This document shows, piece after piece, positions 12,493-22,368 of a stretch of DNA of 64,000 bases. Position 1 is the first letter of the stretch. Each line of letters starts with the position of its first letter. Under the pieces are notes generated by a model. That model was not told the origin of the DNA. It searched no databases and saw nothing but the letters and a program-made list of their open reading frames with translations. The stretch lies in assembly GCA_004369085.1 (NCBI GenBank), contig ML210186.1, forward strand, positions 62,001 to 126,000. The letters run 5' to 3'. This DNA comes from Coprinopsis marcescibilis. Lineage: Eukaryota > Basidiomycota > Agaricomycetes > Agaricales > Psathyrellaceae. A program made the translations under genes and the position numbers.

Positions 12493-12501
12493 CCGTCCAT
12501 C
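12493..12501. repeat. Right 9-bp target-site duplication CCGTCCATC
   Basis: Partner of 11660-11668. It lies in codons for Ser-Met-Asp-Gly of the membrane-protein gene on the minus strand. Confidence 0.8.
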
Positions 12502-13646
12502 GACCCACCGCTCTCGCCTGCGTTTCGATTTCTGGTTGCATCTTGAACTAAAGGGCACTGAGCACGGTTGTGAATGGCCATCATTGCGGAGAACAAGACT
12601 TTCTTGAGAACTTGATAGACGGTCGCGAACCATCCAGAATCGTGGCAGGGGAAGGTGTCTTCACGGTGACCTGCATCGCTTTGGCCCGGGCGATCTCGGT
12701 CGTTCTCCAATTGTTCCACTTCATCCCTGATGTTGTCCCCTTGTAACTCGTTCCGCCGTCGCATAACTTCCATCGCCATTCCGCCGTGTCCCACATTAAC
12801 AATCGGTTGCCCCAAAGGTTCCGCGAAAGGACCAACGGGCGCCTGTCCCACGAGGGGTACTGGGAATGTGGTCTCCACGTTGCTTGGCTTGTCCCACCAC
12901 AAAATGTACATGACCCAACTGAACACAGTATAGCCCAGAGTGATGATTTCCAGCTCCGTGATAGTTAGACTGTGTTTCCCTCGAACAATAATTTGAGCAG
13001 CAAACCATGCAGTTTGTAGCATGGCAAGCAGCTTGGAGAAGGGGTCGGCTTTGCTTTTGTCGTTTATCTGCCTTGCGGTGACGCTCGGCCATTCGATCCT
13101 TCCTCGCTGGTGAAGGTGGCGCATGCGGTCGATGGTCAGGATCCCGAGCTCTCTCCCTTCGTTATCACATAGCATAAATCCGCCCATATCTACGAGGAAG
13201 GCATGACTCTTGGTCCAGCCCTGAGCTGCTAGCCCTGTGATCAATGTAATCCGCACTTCTGTAAGAGGGGAGAACACACCTGCATGGGCTTTTGCAATAC
13301 TCCGTGCGCTGTGCCACTGCCTCATAGCCCATATCAGAACATAGTCTGGGGAAATGATGCAGTATAACATCAAGACGAGTCGACGACGGAGGATACTGAG
13401 GAAGCCGTCCGTCTGTCCGGGAACGTTAGGATGAACTGCAACCAATGTGCAGGCAAATACTGTGAATAGGCATCCGCGGATGATGGATGGGATATCCCTG
13501 TCATCGAGTCCCTGTGGAAGCTCTGATGAAGGGGTTTGCGGTTGCATATCATCGGAAGTCGAGTTTGGTGCTATGAGCTCGCCATTTCCGGATGCAGGTC
13601 TTATCAACAGTTGCAAAAGATAGACGAATATCAGAGGGTGTAGCAT

Positions 13647-14129
13647 AATGGTTCTACTTGCTGTTGAGCTGGAGCCAGGAGTTGCAGTTGGAACTTGGTT
13701 GGGCGATTGCGGTGTTTGGATTGGGTCCTAAATACACAGCTCACGGTTGTATACATAATTCATAATTTCGGACAAAATGAAGATCCGAGTGGATAAATGA
13801 AATCGTGCACATGAGCCGAATCACAACTTACTTGGTTGAATCACATCGAACGCTCGAGATTTCATCTCACGAAAATTTCGCAATACTTACAAACAAATGG
13901 GCGCTTAAACCCGGGGCGTGTCAGGAAGATGAATCTGCGTCTTTAATTGGTTTCTTTGTAAGCAAGACCCCAGATCTCTGTTGGGGGAAGCCGAAAACGC
14001 TGACGGGCTCAAGAACAAGTGCGGTTGTGATCCAAATCTGAAAAAGGCCAAGAAAGCAAGATCATACGAGGTGCTATAAACTTAGTAAGAGCGACGGCGT
14101 TTAGTCATTGCACTACAGCAACGATGTCA
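13647..14129. other. 5' flank of the membrane-protein gene
   Basis: No coding exon or repeat recognised; likely promoter on the proximal side. Confidence 0.35.
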
Positions 14130-14530
14130 TGTAAGGGTGCCATACGGTGTTCGACAAGGATACGGATGAAGACTGAAAAATTTAAATTGTTTCACGCGCA
14201 TGTCACACGTGATGCCCCTTCGGCATTGAAAGTCTGCTGGGTGTTGGGCATCGTGAGCGTGGCATGCTATACAGAGGTGTGCGGCTATTTACTATGGAAT
14301 TTACACTATGAATTCCCCAACACAATGAAGAGGTTGGGATGAAACTCGTTTAGCAGTGAGCACAGCCACTGCACCAGCCCTGTGAGTTTTGACATCGACA
14401 GGACTCAGAATGATGACATTTAAGTAACACTGCGAATTCAGTGAGGGGAAAAATTCTACAAGAGGATGAAATTGAATCCTTGTCGAACACGGTACTTTAC
14501 ACTCAATTATCGGCACAGAGCAGCCCTACT
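14130..14530 (+). repeat. Repeat copy A (CpG-retaining), inverted relative to copy B at about 17560-18120
   Basis: From the sequence GGTGTTCGACAAGG onwards, this stretch aligns with the reverse complement of the region around 17560-18120. Alignment covers the CATTGAAAGTCTGCTGGGTG block, the TTCCCCAACACAATGAAGAG block, the CAGGACTCAGAATGATGACA block and the AATTCTACAAGAGGATGAAA block. Compared with copy B it carries an internal deletion after GTTTTGACATCGACAGG. It keeps about 15 CpG sites, almost all of which are TpG or CpA in copy B. The repeat family is unknown; short open frames in both copies share words such as PSALKVCWVLGI but no known domain. Confidence 0.7.
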
Positions 14531-15982
14531 ACAACCTCAGAAATGGGGACTTTCAGCGTTCTTCGAGCGATTTTTGGAAAATTCGATTTTATTAGATTTC
14601 TTTGGAGCTAGATGGCTTTGTCCGGAAAATTTGGCTAAAATCGCGAAAATGGCCGTACGGACAACTGATCCCAAAATGGATCTAGGTTCCCCCTTATATT
14701 CCGGGGTCCTATGTTCCCTCACAAATCAACTCTGCGCATGCTACCACGTCCAAAGGAAGATGGTTGAGAGTCTGTTCATTTCATTTGGATTTTGTTCAAG
14801 ACCTTTAATACACTTAACAGTACATATGGGGTGGGGACTTGGTAATAGGTGTACGAGCAAGGATGGAGCTGGATGGTATTGTATTGGTATTGACTGGGCC
14901 CAATAGATGGAGTTTATCATTCTGTGTTTGTGGAGGTTTATGCATATGGCGGATGGGCTGTAATACTTATGTATGAAGCAAGCCAAGCAATCGGATACCC
15001 ACGGGTCAATCCGATTCGTCCACCTTCATCTCATCCTTCGTGACCGCACGGGCAGCAACGGGCTCTCCTTGAAGAACATGAGACAGCGAAAAGTTGGCAA
15101 ATCGAGTCTGGGTATCGCCATCCATTGAATGCTGGCCATTTAGTAGGTCTCATCAGGGTGAAAAACGGTGTACACTAACCTCGACAATAGCAAGGGAAAG
15201 ATTCTCGTGCAGTAAAAGGAGGGGGAGTGGGCGTCCTCCACGGATGTTTCGTTCCTTTCGAATGCACGTACACCTTTGCCTTTGTGAAACCCTCTTTTGG
15301 CGCAAATTGGCGCAGACTGCACAGGGTCGACACACTCTGTACTAGGGCCCCTCATCCGCACCGCCAACATGGTAAATACCGCAGAGACTACTTTGACGAC
15401 TCGACACTACCTTGTGCATTCAACCGGCCCTTTTTGCTGCTCCCCTGACGTCCTCTCCGTCGCTGACTAGCGTCTGTAGAGGCTTCTGCGCCTCAGAGAA
15501 AGCCTTCATGGCAATCTGAATTTGGATATATTGCCCCATGACAAATCCGGCGGCAATGCTCGGTCCCGGCGAACAGAGTGCTCGGGAGGCGGGAGAGGAG
15601 ATCTGGGGGCAGGGCCAGCATGAAGGCAATGGCCTGTTCTGAGTTCATGTCGCATCATGTCGCTTGGAAGGATCGAGTTTGACTATCGAACAGACTCCGC
15701 GTCTAAGGGGCTGAGAGCATACGCAGGGAGGCATAAAGCGGGATTATATTTGGGTACCCGCCCGTACCGCTGACAGGGGGTTGTGATAATGGGCTGGCTG
15801 AGGTCTACCATTATTCGCAAGGGCGGCAAATCAACTGACGAGGAGGTGGGTTCTTTCTATCTAAATTAATGGTACATTGAACTAACTCGCGAATTACAGG
15901 GGCTATAAATATCAAGAAATTGCTTGGAAATTGTAGATATCCTTCCGGGTTTGCGATTTCGCCGATAGTTGCTGGGGTGCTG
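14531..15982. other. Long intergenic stretch, no supported gene
   Basis: Contains short open frames on both strands with poor start context. A minus-strand frame near 15420-15629 looks faintly coding but lacks an in-frame ATG. Probably old repeat and regulatory sequence. Confidence 0.35.
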
Positions 15983-16719
15983 TTATTGGCCATACCAGCG
16001 ATTTCGGATATTGCGAACTAAATGGTGCTGACGATCAAGGTACGAGCGTTGGACAATTTGAATGAGCTCGCGCTGACTTGGCGGTTCAGATGATGTATGT
16101 CCTCCTTGCTCGCCGTTACTAGCTGACTGTCCAACTATACGACGAAGAACGCATTCGACCAGACCCGTCAGGTGGCATGTGCAGGTGTCCAGTTGGCGGA
16201 TCAATTGGCAGTTCGGGTATAGGTGGGTGGTAGATTGACGTGCTTGAGGCCGATAACCCAACGATGGGCTCAGAAGCGAAGGTAGGTTCCCAGTGTTTGC
16301 TACAACCCTGTTCAGATGCTAACAAATGCGTTTCAGGGTGGGTCACTCACCAGATCCAGGAAATCGAGCCATGGAGCTTAGCACCACCCCGATCTGTCCA
16401 AGCAACTCGACATGGACACATGCACCCTGTGCGACTAGATTCACAGAAGCACTTCACTAACCAACATTACTTGCACCATCCGTTGCGACTCACCATACTC
16501 CTCGCACGAACACCTCTCCGAGTGATCACCTTCGACAGCACCTGGGACACAGTACGCAACGTTGTTGACATGGACCTGGTTTGCCGACCCGCTGATCTGA
16601 AACGCCTGAGCAACCTGACTGTTGCCATTAAAACTCGTTTGGGCGATATCGCGCCCTCCGCTGACGAAATTGTTGTCGTTGAACCGACCACCGACGGAAT
16701 TTTGGAAGAACGATCCCAT
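15983..16719 (-). CDS. Small hypothetical protein with Asn/Gly-rich STAND-like N-terminal motif
   Basis: Proposed exons 16494-16719, 16351-16426 and 15983-16307 sum to 627 nt (208 residues) with GTGAGT donors. The start at 16719 opens GSFFQNSVGGRFNDNNFVSG, followed by GRDIAQTSFNGNSQVAQAFQ. This Phe-Phe-x-Asn...Gly-Gly...Asn-Asn-x-Phe pattern resembles the short N-terminal motifs that precede NACHT domains in many Agaricomycete STAND proteins, but no NACHT domain follows here. The rest (for example QRELIQIVQRSYLDRQHHLV) is not recognised. An alternative splice set ends at 16119 with another C-terminus. The frame could also extend upstream to 16887. It may be a solo motif protein, a truncated STAND gene, or a chance frame. 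Confidence 0.35.
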
Positions 16720-17480
16720 TCCCCGAATCTGCCGTGTCGCCTGGGCCGGTCTGAGCTTGTGGGAGATTCCGCCTTGCGACTTGGTTATCCTTTTGGAAGC
16801 CGGTACGCGCTGGGCTGCTGCAAGCTGGCTTCTCTGTCGTCGCGGACCTTGGCGAAACGAATTCATATCTCTGCACGATGCTGGCAAGAGGCTGTAAATG
16901 GCCCGTGCGCTTGATTATGTAAGGAATCTGAATGACCGTGGCATGAAACGGTGTGGTCTTACGAATCCACTGAATCCACTGAATCCACTGTACTCTAGGT
17001 TACTTGTACTCTATGCCCGTCTCTGATAATTTAATTTGCAGCAATCTTAATTGTTAGATCATCCCTAATGCAACAACCGGACGAAAAGTGGGTCAACAGC
17101 TCGCGCGTGATGTAAGGGTGATGTCAGGGGCAGTAGCAGTCAAGAGCGATCCGACGGAAAGGCCGTGCATCTGGGCAATGATGATGGTGACAAGGTAGGG
17201 ACAACGTTGAGTAGTAAACTGGTGGAACACCTACACCCCGCGAATGTCTGGCAGAAGCACACTGGATATGCACCATATGAAGGCCATCCAGCATGCAATG
17301 AGAGTATGCAAAGGTGGAAGATGTTATGATGCTTCTTGGAGGCCTTCACTGCAGTGTTGGATCTATTTAGTCTTTTCAAAAATGCTTCCTCAAATACGAC
17401 ATTCCGGTGCGCATTTCTGGGTGGCCCAAATGTCAACCTCAAACAATAAGTCCTGTGCCATCAAAAACCTTGGACAATAG
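16720..17480. other. Intergenic stretch with a 3-unit microrepeat
   Basis: Near 16973-17000 the 9-mer GAATCCACT occurs three times in tandem. Nothing else recognised before the CpG-poor block starts. Confidence 0.35.
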
Positions 17481-17559
17481 GTTACATTTGTTGAAGGATT
17501 TATGTTGAGTTCTTAAAGTCCCATAATAGTGCAGCCTGGCCCAAGGTGGTAACGGTTGC

Positions 17560-18135
17560 TATCGCTGGCAGAGACATAAGCACCTTGAGTACTGTGTTTG
17601 ACCTGGATACAGATGAAATTTCAATTTCATCCTCTTGTAGAATTTTTCCCACTCTTTGCTGAATTTGCAGTGTTACTTGAATGTCATCATTCTGAGTCCT
17701 GACATTTGTAGCCCACTCTAAACCTGCTCTACCACTCCATTTACTCAAAGTAATTATCTGAATGCGTGGTAGGGGCCCCTCACTGAGTGTCTCTAGCCTT
17801 GTATAAGCTAAAAATGCTTGTCTGCACCGGAAAGTGAGGCTGAGTAGATGTCAAAACTCACAGGGCTGGTGCAGTGGCTGTGCTCACTGCTAAATGAGTT
17901 TCATCCCAACCTCTTCATTGTGTTGGGGAATTCATAGTGTAAATTACATAGCTAAATAGCTGCACATCTCAGTATAGCATGCCATGCTCATGATGCCTAA
18001 CACCCAGCAGACTTTCAATGCCGAAGGTGCATCACAAGTGACATGCACATGAAACAATTCAAATTTTTTGGTTTTCATCCATATCCTTGTTGAACACCAT
18101 AGTGCCAGGCCATTTTCCCATTCATTAGTAGACAC
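17560..18135 (-). repeat. Repeat copy B (CpG-decayed)
   Basis: Reverse complement aligns with 14130-14530. It is longer than copy A because copy A lacks an internal segment. Nearly every CpG of copy A is CpA or TpG here. A minus-strand frame at 17500-17748 (TNVRTQNDDIQVTLQIQQRV) is open but not recognised. Confidence 0.7.
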
Positions 18136-19011
18136 AATGTGTGCGTGAGATTTATATACACAAAATGCAAGCTAGCTCCTGCTAGCTAGCCTTTTAACTG
18201 TAGCATATGATTTTTTTTTATATCCTTGTTTATTCTCATGTTGTGGTGTACCATATGATAGAGAAAACAGTCTGGGTAGTCTATGTAGTCTATCTGAGGG
18301 GGCTTATAGCCTCATGTCAGTCTGAAAATGCTATGGGTTTGTATGCTGTAATATATGCTCAGAGATGCAGAACAGGCTCCAAAGCACTTTTTAATGTGCT
18401 GGTATACAGTCAAAGATGGCTTAGTCATACAGGGTCACTGAATTAGACACAATGTCCATGTCAATATCTCATGAATGGCTTGCTTAAACCTCACCAAATA
18501 AGTTACATCTAAGGGTACTGCATTAGAAGACTGTGATTATCAAGCATGAGGTGATTCTGACAAGTAATTGATCACAAAAAGCAGCCTTGAAGAGAGGTTA
18601 AATCATGGCTGTGCCAAGATCACATAATCATACACCCATATTTTATACATAGCTTTGCAAGGAATGCTTTTCACACTATGAGATTTTCTGCAACGGTGGA
18701 AGTAACTATAGTGCATATTCTTGCCAAATATCAAGTTCATTGGTTGAGAATTGGACTGGAACAAAGCTGTTCATTTTTGGCATATGATTAAGCCATCCTT
18801 GACTGTAAGTGGTGTTGCCACCATGTGTAAGGTAATTATGAAATGTGATATAAATTAAAGTTCTCGGTCCCCATTAAAATAAAATCTAGTCCAATGGCAA
18901 TGTACTTGCCAACACATATCTTTCATTTCAACAATTTGTATTTCAATGGGAACAATTATTTGCAAGTATCGAAGATATGAAACAACCTTTACATGATCTT
19001 GACAACAATTT

Positions 19012-19964
19012 TTGAACCTTGATTTGTTTGGAAGGACTCTACATGAATCCTGGAGTCTCCTTCTTATCAACTGTGACAAGAAACACAGGAAGAGAAGATT
19101 AGAGAAGGAGGATCAAGAATCAGTAAAGTCTGACAATTCTATTGTTGAGGTTAAACCACCCTCAATCAAGAAACCACTGCCACAGAATGTGACACCCCCT
19201 CCCAGACTCTTAGGATCATCAAACCCAAACCAACCTCAAGAGAGTAATCTCTCAAAATCAGGAAATTCTCAATCAAGATCCAATCCCCCAACCTCAACAA
19301 CCAACACCCAAACAGCAATCAAAGGGAAAAATGTTGCCCAAAACCCCTCTCAAGTGGGTCACTCCTCCCCAACTTGTTTTTCTCCAATGGTCAGGCAGTG
19401 AAATGAGCTTACTCCCAAACAACCCAAGAAGACCTTTCTTTTATCAATCGGACTCTCTAGACCAAACCCCACTCCTGGAAACTCAGGAATCCAACAAGAT
19501 ATCCTACTCCAGGGCCTTCTACCATTCAGAGAAGGTCAAACAAATGAATCCCAAACTTTTCTGCAACCAGAATCCCTTGACTGCCCCCCACCCAAAACAG
19601 CAAAAAGACATGCTACATCTGTCACTCTGACAACATCTCAAAGCCCTTTGCCCCCATCAATACGAATGTCAAGAATGCAGAGAAGAAGCCCCACAACACC
19701 TCCCAGATGATGACAAGTGTCAACTCAATTGACTATACCCCAACTGCCTTAAGGGCACACATACTTGGTATCACAAAGATGACTGGGATGACAATGTATA
19801 CAGATGGGACAAATACAGAAACTGGGATGACCCACAAGACTGAATCCAGAAGGCTTCAGATCAAGAACAGGGGTAATGTTACACCCTCTTCAAGGGTGGA
19901 ACATGATGATGGACAAGTGATTTGGGAAGACAAATATCATGAGGTTCACATGGAGTATTTTTGA
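19012..19964 (+). mobile_element. Gag-like retrotransposon relic with zinc-knuckle remains
   Basis: A Pro/Ser/Asn-rich frame (KPPLPQNVTPPPRLLGSSNP type) is followed, across frameshifts and a stop, by zinc-knuckle-like words: CYICHSDN, then HQYECQECREEAPQHLPDDD, then a Trp/Asp-rich tail (WYHKDDWDDNVYRWDKYRNW). This order is typical of gag proteins of fungal retroelements. The frame is broken at several places and lies in CpG-depleted sequence. Confidence 0.45.
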
Positions 19965-20325
19965 AGAGTCGGTTTATTTGATTATTTGGAGAAGACACCT
20001 GATCGATGACAATTGTGGGCATGTGCAGAGAGATATATGGATGGAGCTTTGGAATGAAGAATGATGTAGTATATGACAAATTGGTTTTTATTTATAGTAA
20101 GATAATGGATGGAACTTATCAATACAATTGATAAGAGATCAGAAGTATGTATTTAAACTAATCTTTTAGGGTAGTTGTACTTTAGTTTTGATTTTGTTTC
20201 TCTTTATTCAACTTGATAGTTTATGAATAAGACTTTCATTAGTCTTCTCATCAACAGATTGTCTTACTTGAAGAACCCAAACACTCAAATTGCCATGACA
20301 TTCACTTGTCTTGACCTATTGTGAA

Positions 20326-20880
20326 CTATTGTGTACTCCATGCATTGTAACAAGCCCCAGTAATGAGGAGTGCCACTCTGTGTTGGACTGAACAAAGTGG
20401 GCTACAACCCCTCTGGCCAATTTTGCTTGTTTTTTGTGAGCATCCAGCATTGGGGCGAGGAAAATGTCTGCTGCATAGAGCATTTTGGGGACTGCTATGG
20501 CAAGGTAGAGTCATTGCATGTGGCTAAACAATACCCCTCTCAACAGGCAGCTCAGTTGGCCAAACTGCTGGAGCCATTTCTGGCCTTTCACCACTGCTGC
20601 GATGGCCTGTTCCTGCCAGCAAAGGGTGTTGTCAATGGTGACTCCCAGAAAGATGGTGGTAGGTTGCAACTTGATTATGTGGCTCCCTATTTTTAGGTCT
20701 GGTCATGGTGTTGGCATCATGGATTTCTTCCTGAATGTGTGGGGGACCAGGTGTCGTGTGAGGTCCAGGAGTTGGAACTTTGCAATGCCAAATTCACAGT
20801 TATGGTTGCTTGCCCACTCAAGCACCCCTCCTGGCCCTGTCATTATATCCTTCAGCTTTCTGTGAGTCTCCTGGAAGGTA
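20326..20880 (-). mobile_element. LINE reverse-transcriptase relic (C-terminal part of the RT domain)
   Basis: Read on the minus strand with stops and small frame breaks: NCEFGIAKFQLLDLTRHLVP, then IKLQPTTIFLGVTIDNTLCW, QEQAIAAVVKGQKWLQQFGQ, LYLAIAVPKMLYAADIFLAP. These blocks (Ser/Lys-x-Leu...Leu-Gly-Val-x-Ile-Asp...Trp; Val-Pro-Lys-Met-Leu-Tyr-Ala-Ala-Asp) are the post-catalytic thumb region of non-LTR retrotransposon polymerases common in Agaricomycetes. The catalytic FADD block, the endonuclease and ORF1 are not seen. Dead, CpG-depleted. Confidence 0.75.
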
Positions 20881-20903
20881 GCATATGATTGACCTAGCGA
20901 GTG

Positions 20904-21257
20904 TTATATTATTCCGCCGGGAGCTAAACAGTCGAGAATACCATTAGGCACATTCCGGGTTTTAACTACGGACTCGTAAAAGCCGGTCAGAAAGATGGAA
21001 AATCTGTGGGTTGAAATGATGAAATCCCGGGAGAAGGCATTCCAAGCGAGCTCGTGTCCCAAATGTTGGCGTTTGACCCAGTCAATGCAGGTAACAGGAG
21101 AGCGCGGATGCCGGTGACTATGCGAATCAAATTTGATCACAGTCCGCTTGGCATTTTGCCAACCGGCACGACCGACACTTGTACTCTTCTCACCCATAAC
21201 TCTCGAGATGGCCAAAGTACCTCTGTCACCACAAGCCCAGAGATTGCGTACAATCAT
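20904..21257 (-). CDS. Hypothetical small protein, uncertain
   Basis: Single-exon frame of 117 residues from a true ATG at 21257 to a stop at 20904, outside the CpG-poor block and downstream of MIC10 on the same strand. Composition looks protein-like (TCIDWVKRQHLGHELAWNAF) but I recognise no domain, no membrane segment and no signal peptide. It could be a chance frame in the region 3' of MIC10. Confidence 0.25.
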   Translation of the reverse strand: MIVRNLWACGDRGTLAISRVMGEKSTSVGRAGWQNAKRTVIKFDSHSHRHPRSPVTCIDWVKRQHLGHELAWNAFSRDFIISTHRFSIFLTGFYESVVKTRNVPNGILDCLAPGGII

Positions 21258-21632
21258 TGTCGCCCTTCCTATATTGATTGCCAGCTCAGGTCTGTGCTAG
21301 ATGGTCGATTCCTGGACCCCCACTGACGCCCTTTCTTAGTCGTCCTCTATAAACGCGAGGTCCGTGGAGAACCTCGTAGAACGCTACCACCACCCTCGGA
21401 ACTCGACAAAACGAATTCCAACACCCCAATCCTCGACCCAGTAACTTCGAAAGGAAACACTGCCTAGGGTTGGCATGAGGACGATAAAAATAATGAAAGA
21501 GTCTATTGCGTCACACAATATCCTGCCAACTCCAGCTGCGCGAATCTTTTCCACCAAGCAGAATATGTGAATGCTCCAATTCCTGTCTAAGAGTCGAATT
21601 GAGTAAATATTGCGATTGCTGGGGCTGATAGA

Positions 21633-22116
21633 TCACTGTTTCGCAGGGGGCGCTTCAGACCGTGGAATGACGCGGTATCCGGAAAGTCGGGCGGGGTTGA
21701 AGGATCGGTCGCAGTCAGCGTATGCGATACCTGCACCGAAGCCGGTGGACAGCGCAATTGGCCACGTTCGTCCTAAGCAGTCGGTGAATATGAAGGTTGC
21801 TGGGTAAGGGCAGACCGCAACCACACGCACTTCGGAAAAGGATAACTGATGCAACGACGCCTGCACCGAAGCCTATCCCACTACAGAATTCTCAGCACGG
21901 CTTTAACTCGTTCATTCCACACACTAAACGTACGTTTTGAGGATGAGGTCGGCCACTACATTGTTGTCAGTTTGGGGTCGTTCAGAATTGTTGCGAGACA
22001 CATACAGCACTGGTCATACTGAAGAAAGGTTAGCTTTTTTCAAGTCAAGGAGATCATAGGCGTACCTTTCTCCCGACAATGTCCTCGCTGGATGTTGGTT
22101 TCGGCGTCGTCGACAT
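21633..22116 (-). CDS. MIC10: MICOS complex subunit MIC10
   Basis: Inner-membrane protein whose oligomers bend the membrane at mitochondrial crista junctions. Five exons: 22066-22116, 22006-22018, 21934-21955, 21831-21880 and 21633-21772, summing to 276 nt (91 residues) with good GTAC/GTATG donors. The joined protein reads MSTTPKPTSSEDIVGRKYDQ, CLADLILKTGIGFGAGVVAS, VILFRRRTWPIALSTGFGAG, IAYADCDRSFNPARLSGYRV. Both glycine-rich transmembrane hairpin segments (GIGFGAG and GTGFGAG-like STGFGAG), the charged FRRR loop and the YADCDRSFNP tail are hallmarks of Mic10. Two exons are only 13 and 22 nt long, so gene finders without transcript data may miss them. It is divergent from BRO1. Confidence 0.92.
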
Positions 22117-22368
22117 TTTGGAGGGGCTGGCAAAGATGGAGCTCGACGTCGGGGGCAGCCGTGCGGAATGCGCTCTGAAGGTGTTTGGGTTCAAAGCCCG
22201 TGCCAAGCACCCGTTTTGGGAAGTTTCCCCTAAGCGGCCTCGAGTGCACTCCCAGACTTCCGCGATTACGCAGTTATTCCATCCTATCCGCAGCCAAGTC
22301 ATCGCTATAAGAGCTCTGTACACCGCAGTCTACACAGAAATTTCCCCTGATAGCGGCAGGCAGCAAGT
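22117..22368. promoter_or_regulatory. Bidirectional promoter between MIC10 and BRO1
   Basis: 252 bases separate the two divergent ATGs. A TATAA sequence at about 22306-22310 (GCTATAAGAG) sits some 60 bases before the BRO1 ATG. Confidence 0.5.

Larger units (their letters stand above)
11239..13646 (-). pseudogene. Multi-pass fungal membrane protein of unknown function, split by a transposon
   Basis: Belongs to an expanded Agaricomycete family of polytopic membrane proteins without known function. N-terminal signal-like segment (MLHPLIFVYLLQLLIRPASG), then IIRGCLFTVFACTLVAVHPNVPG, RRRLVLMLYCIISPDYVLIWAMRQW, GWTKSHAFLVDMGGF, TELEIITLGYTVFSWVMYILWW (split for length). The C-terminal part (MDGAPIAPMFYVSQLAR, FGAIHCIAWVFAFPTT, LYLLSRAILLVQAFVLLR, WTWYIPHLS) lies at 11239-11668. 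An 824-bp element sits at 11669-12492 inside the gene. Without the element and one 9-bp target copy the gene would be a single 1575-nt exon of 524 residues with no frame break. As it stands translation runs into the element and stops at 12312, losing about 143 C-terminal residues with several membrane segments. The start is the ATG at 13646. Confidence 0.8.
17481..20890. repeat. CpG-depleted repeat graveyard
   Basis: About 3.4 kb almost without CpG: from 17770 to 20880 I count only a dozen or so by eye, against dozens per kb in neighbouring genes. CpG becomes normal again from about 20893 (CTAGCGAG, TTCCGCCGGG). The block contains repeat copy B, a gag-like relic and a reverse-transcriptase relic in opposite orientations. 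The pattern is that of long-methylated transposon DNA in which 5-methylcytosine has turned to thymine. Confidence 0.75.

Noticed and set aside
11239..13646. Explaining 11669-12492 as an intron
   Set aside because: It lacks fitting GT...AG borders, is far longer than other introns here, and is framed by a perfect 9-bp direct repeat with inverted ends.
15420..15629. Minus-strand frame that looks faintly coding
   Set aside because: No in-frame ATG; the only nearby ATG (about 15646) is in another frame and I could not find an intron that joins them.
16240..16914. 224-codon plus-strand frame
   Set aside because: Antisense to the proposed three-exon gene on the minus strand, which has a recognisable motif and fitting introns; this frame has neither.
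16973..17000. Three tandem copies of GAATCCACT, considered as a CRISPR or satellite start
   Set aside because: Only three 9-base units without spacers; an ordinary microrepeat in a eukaryote.
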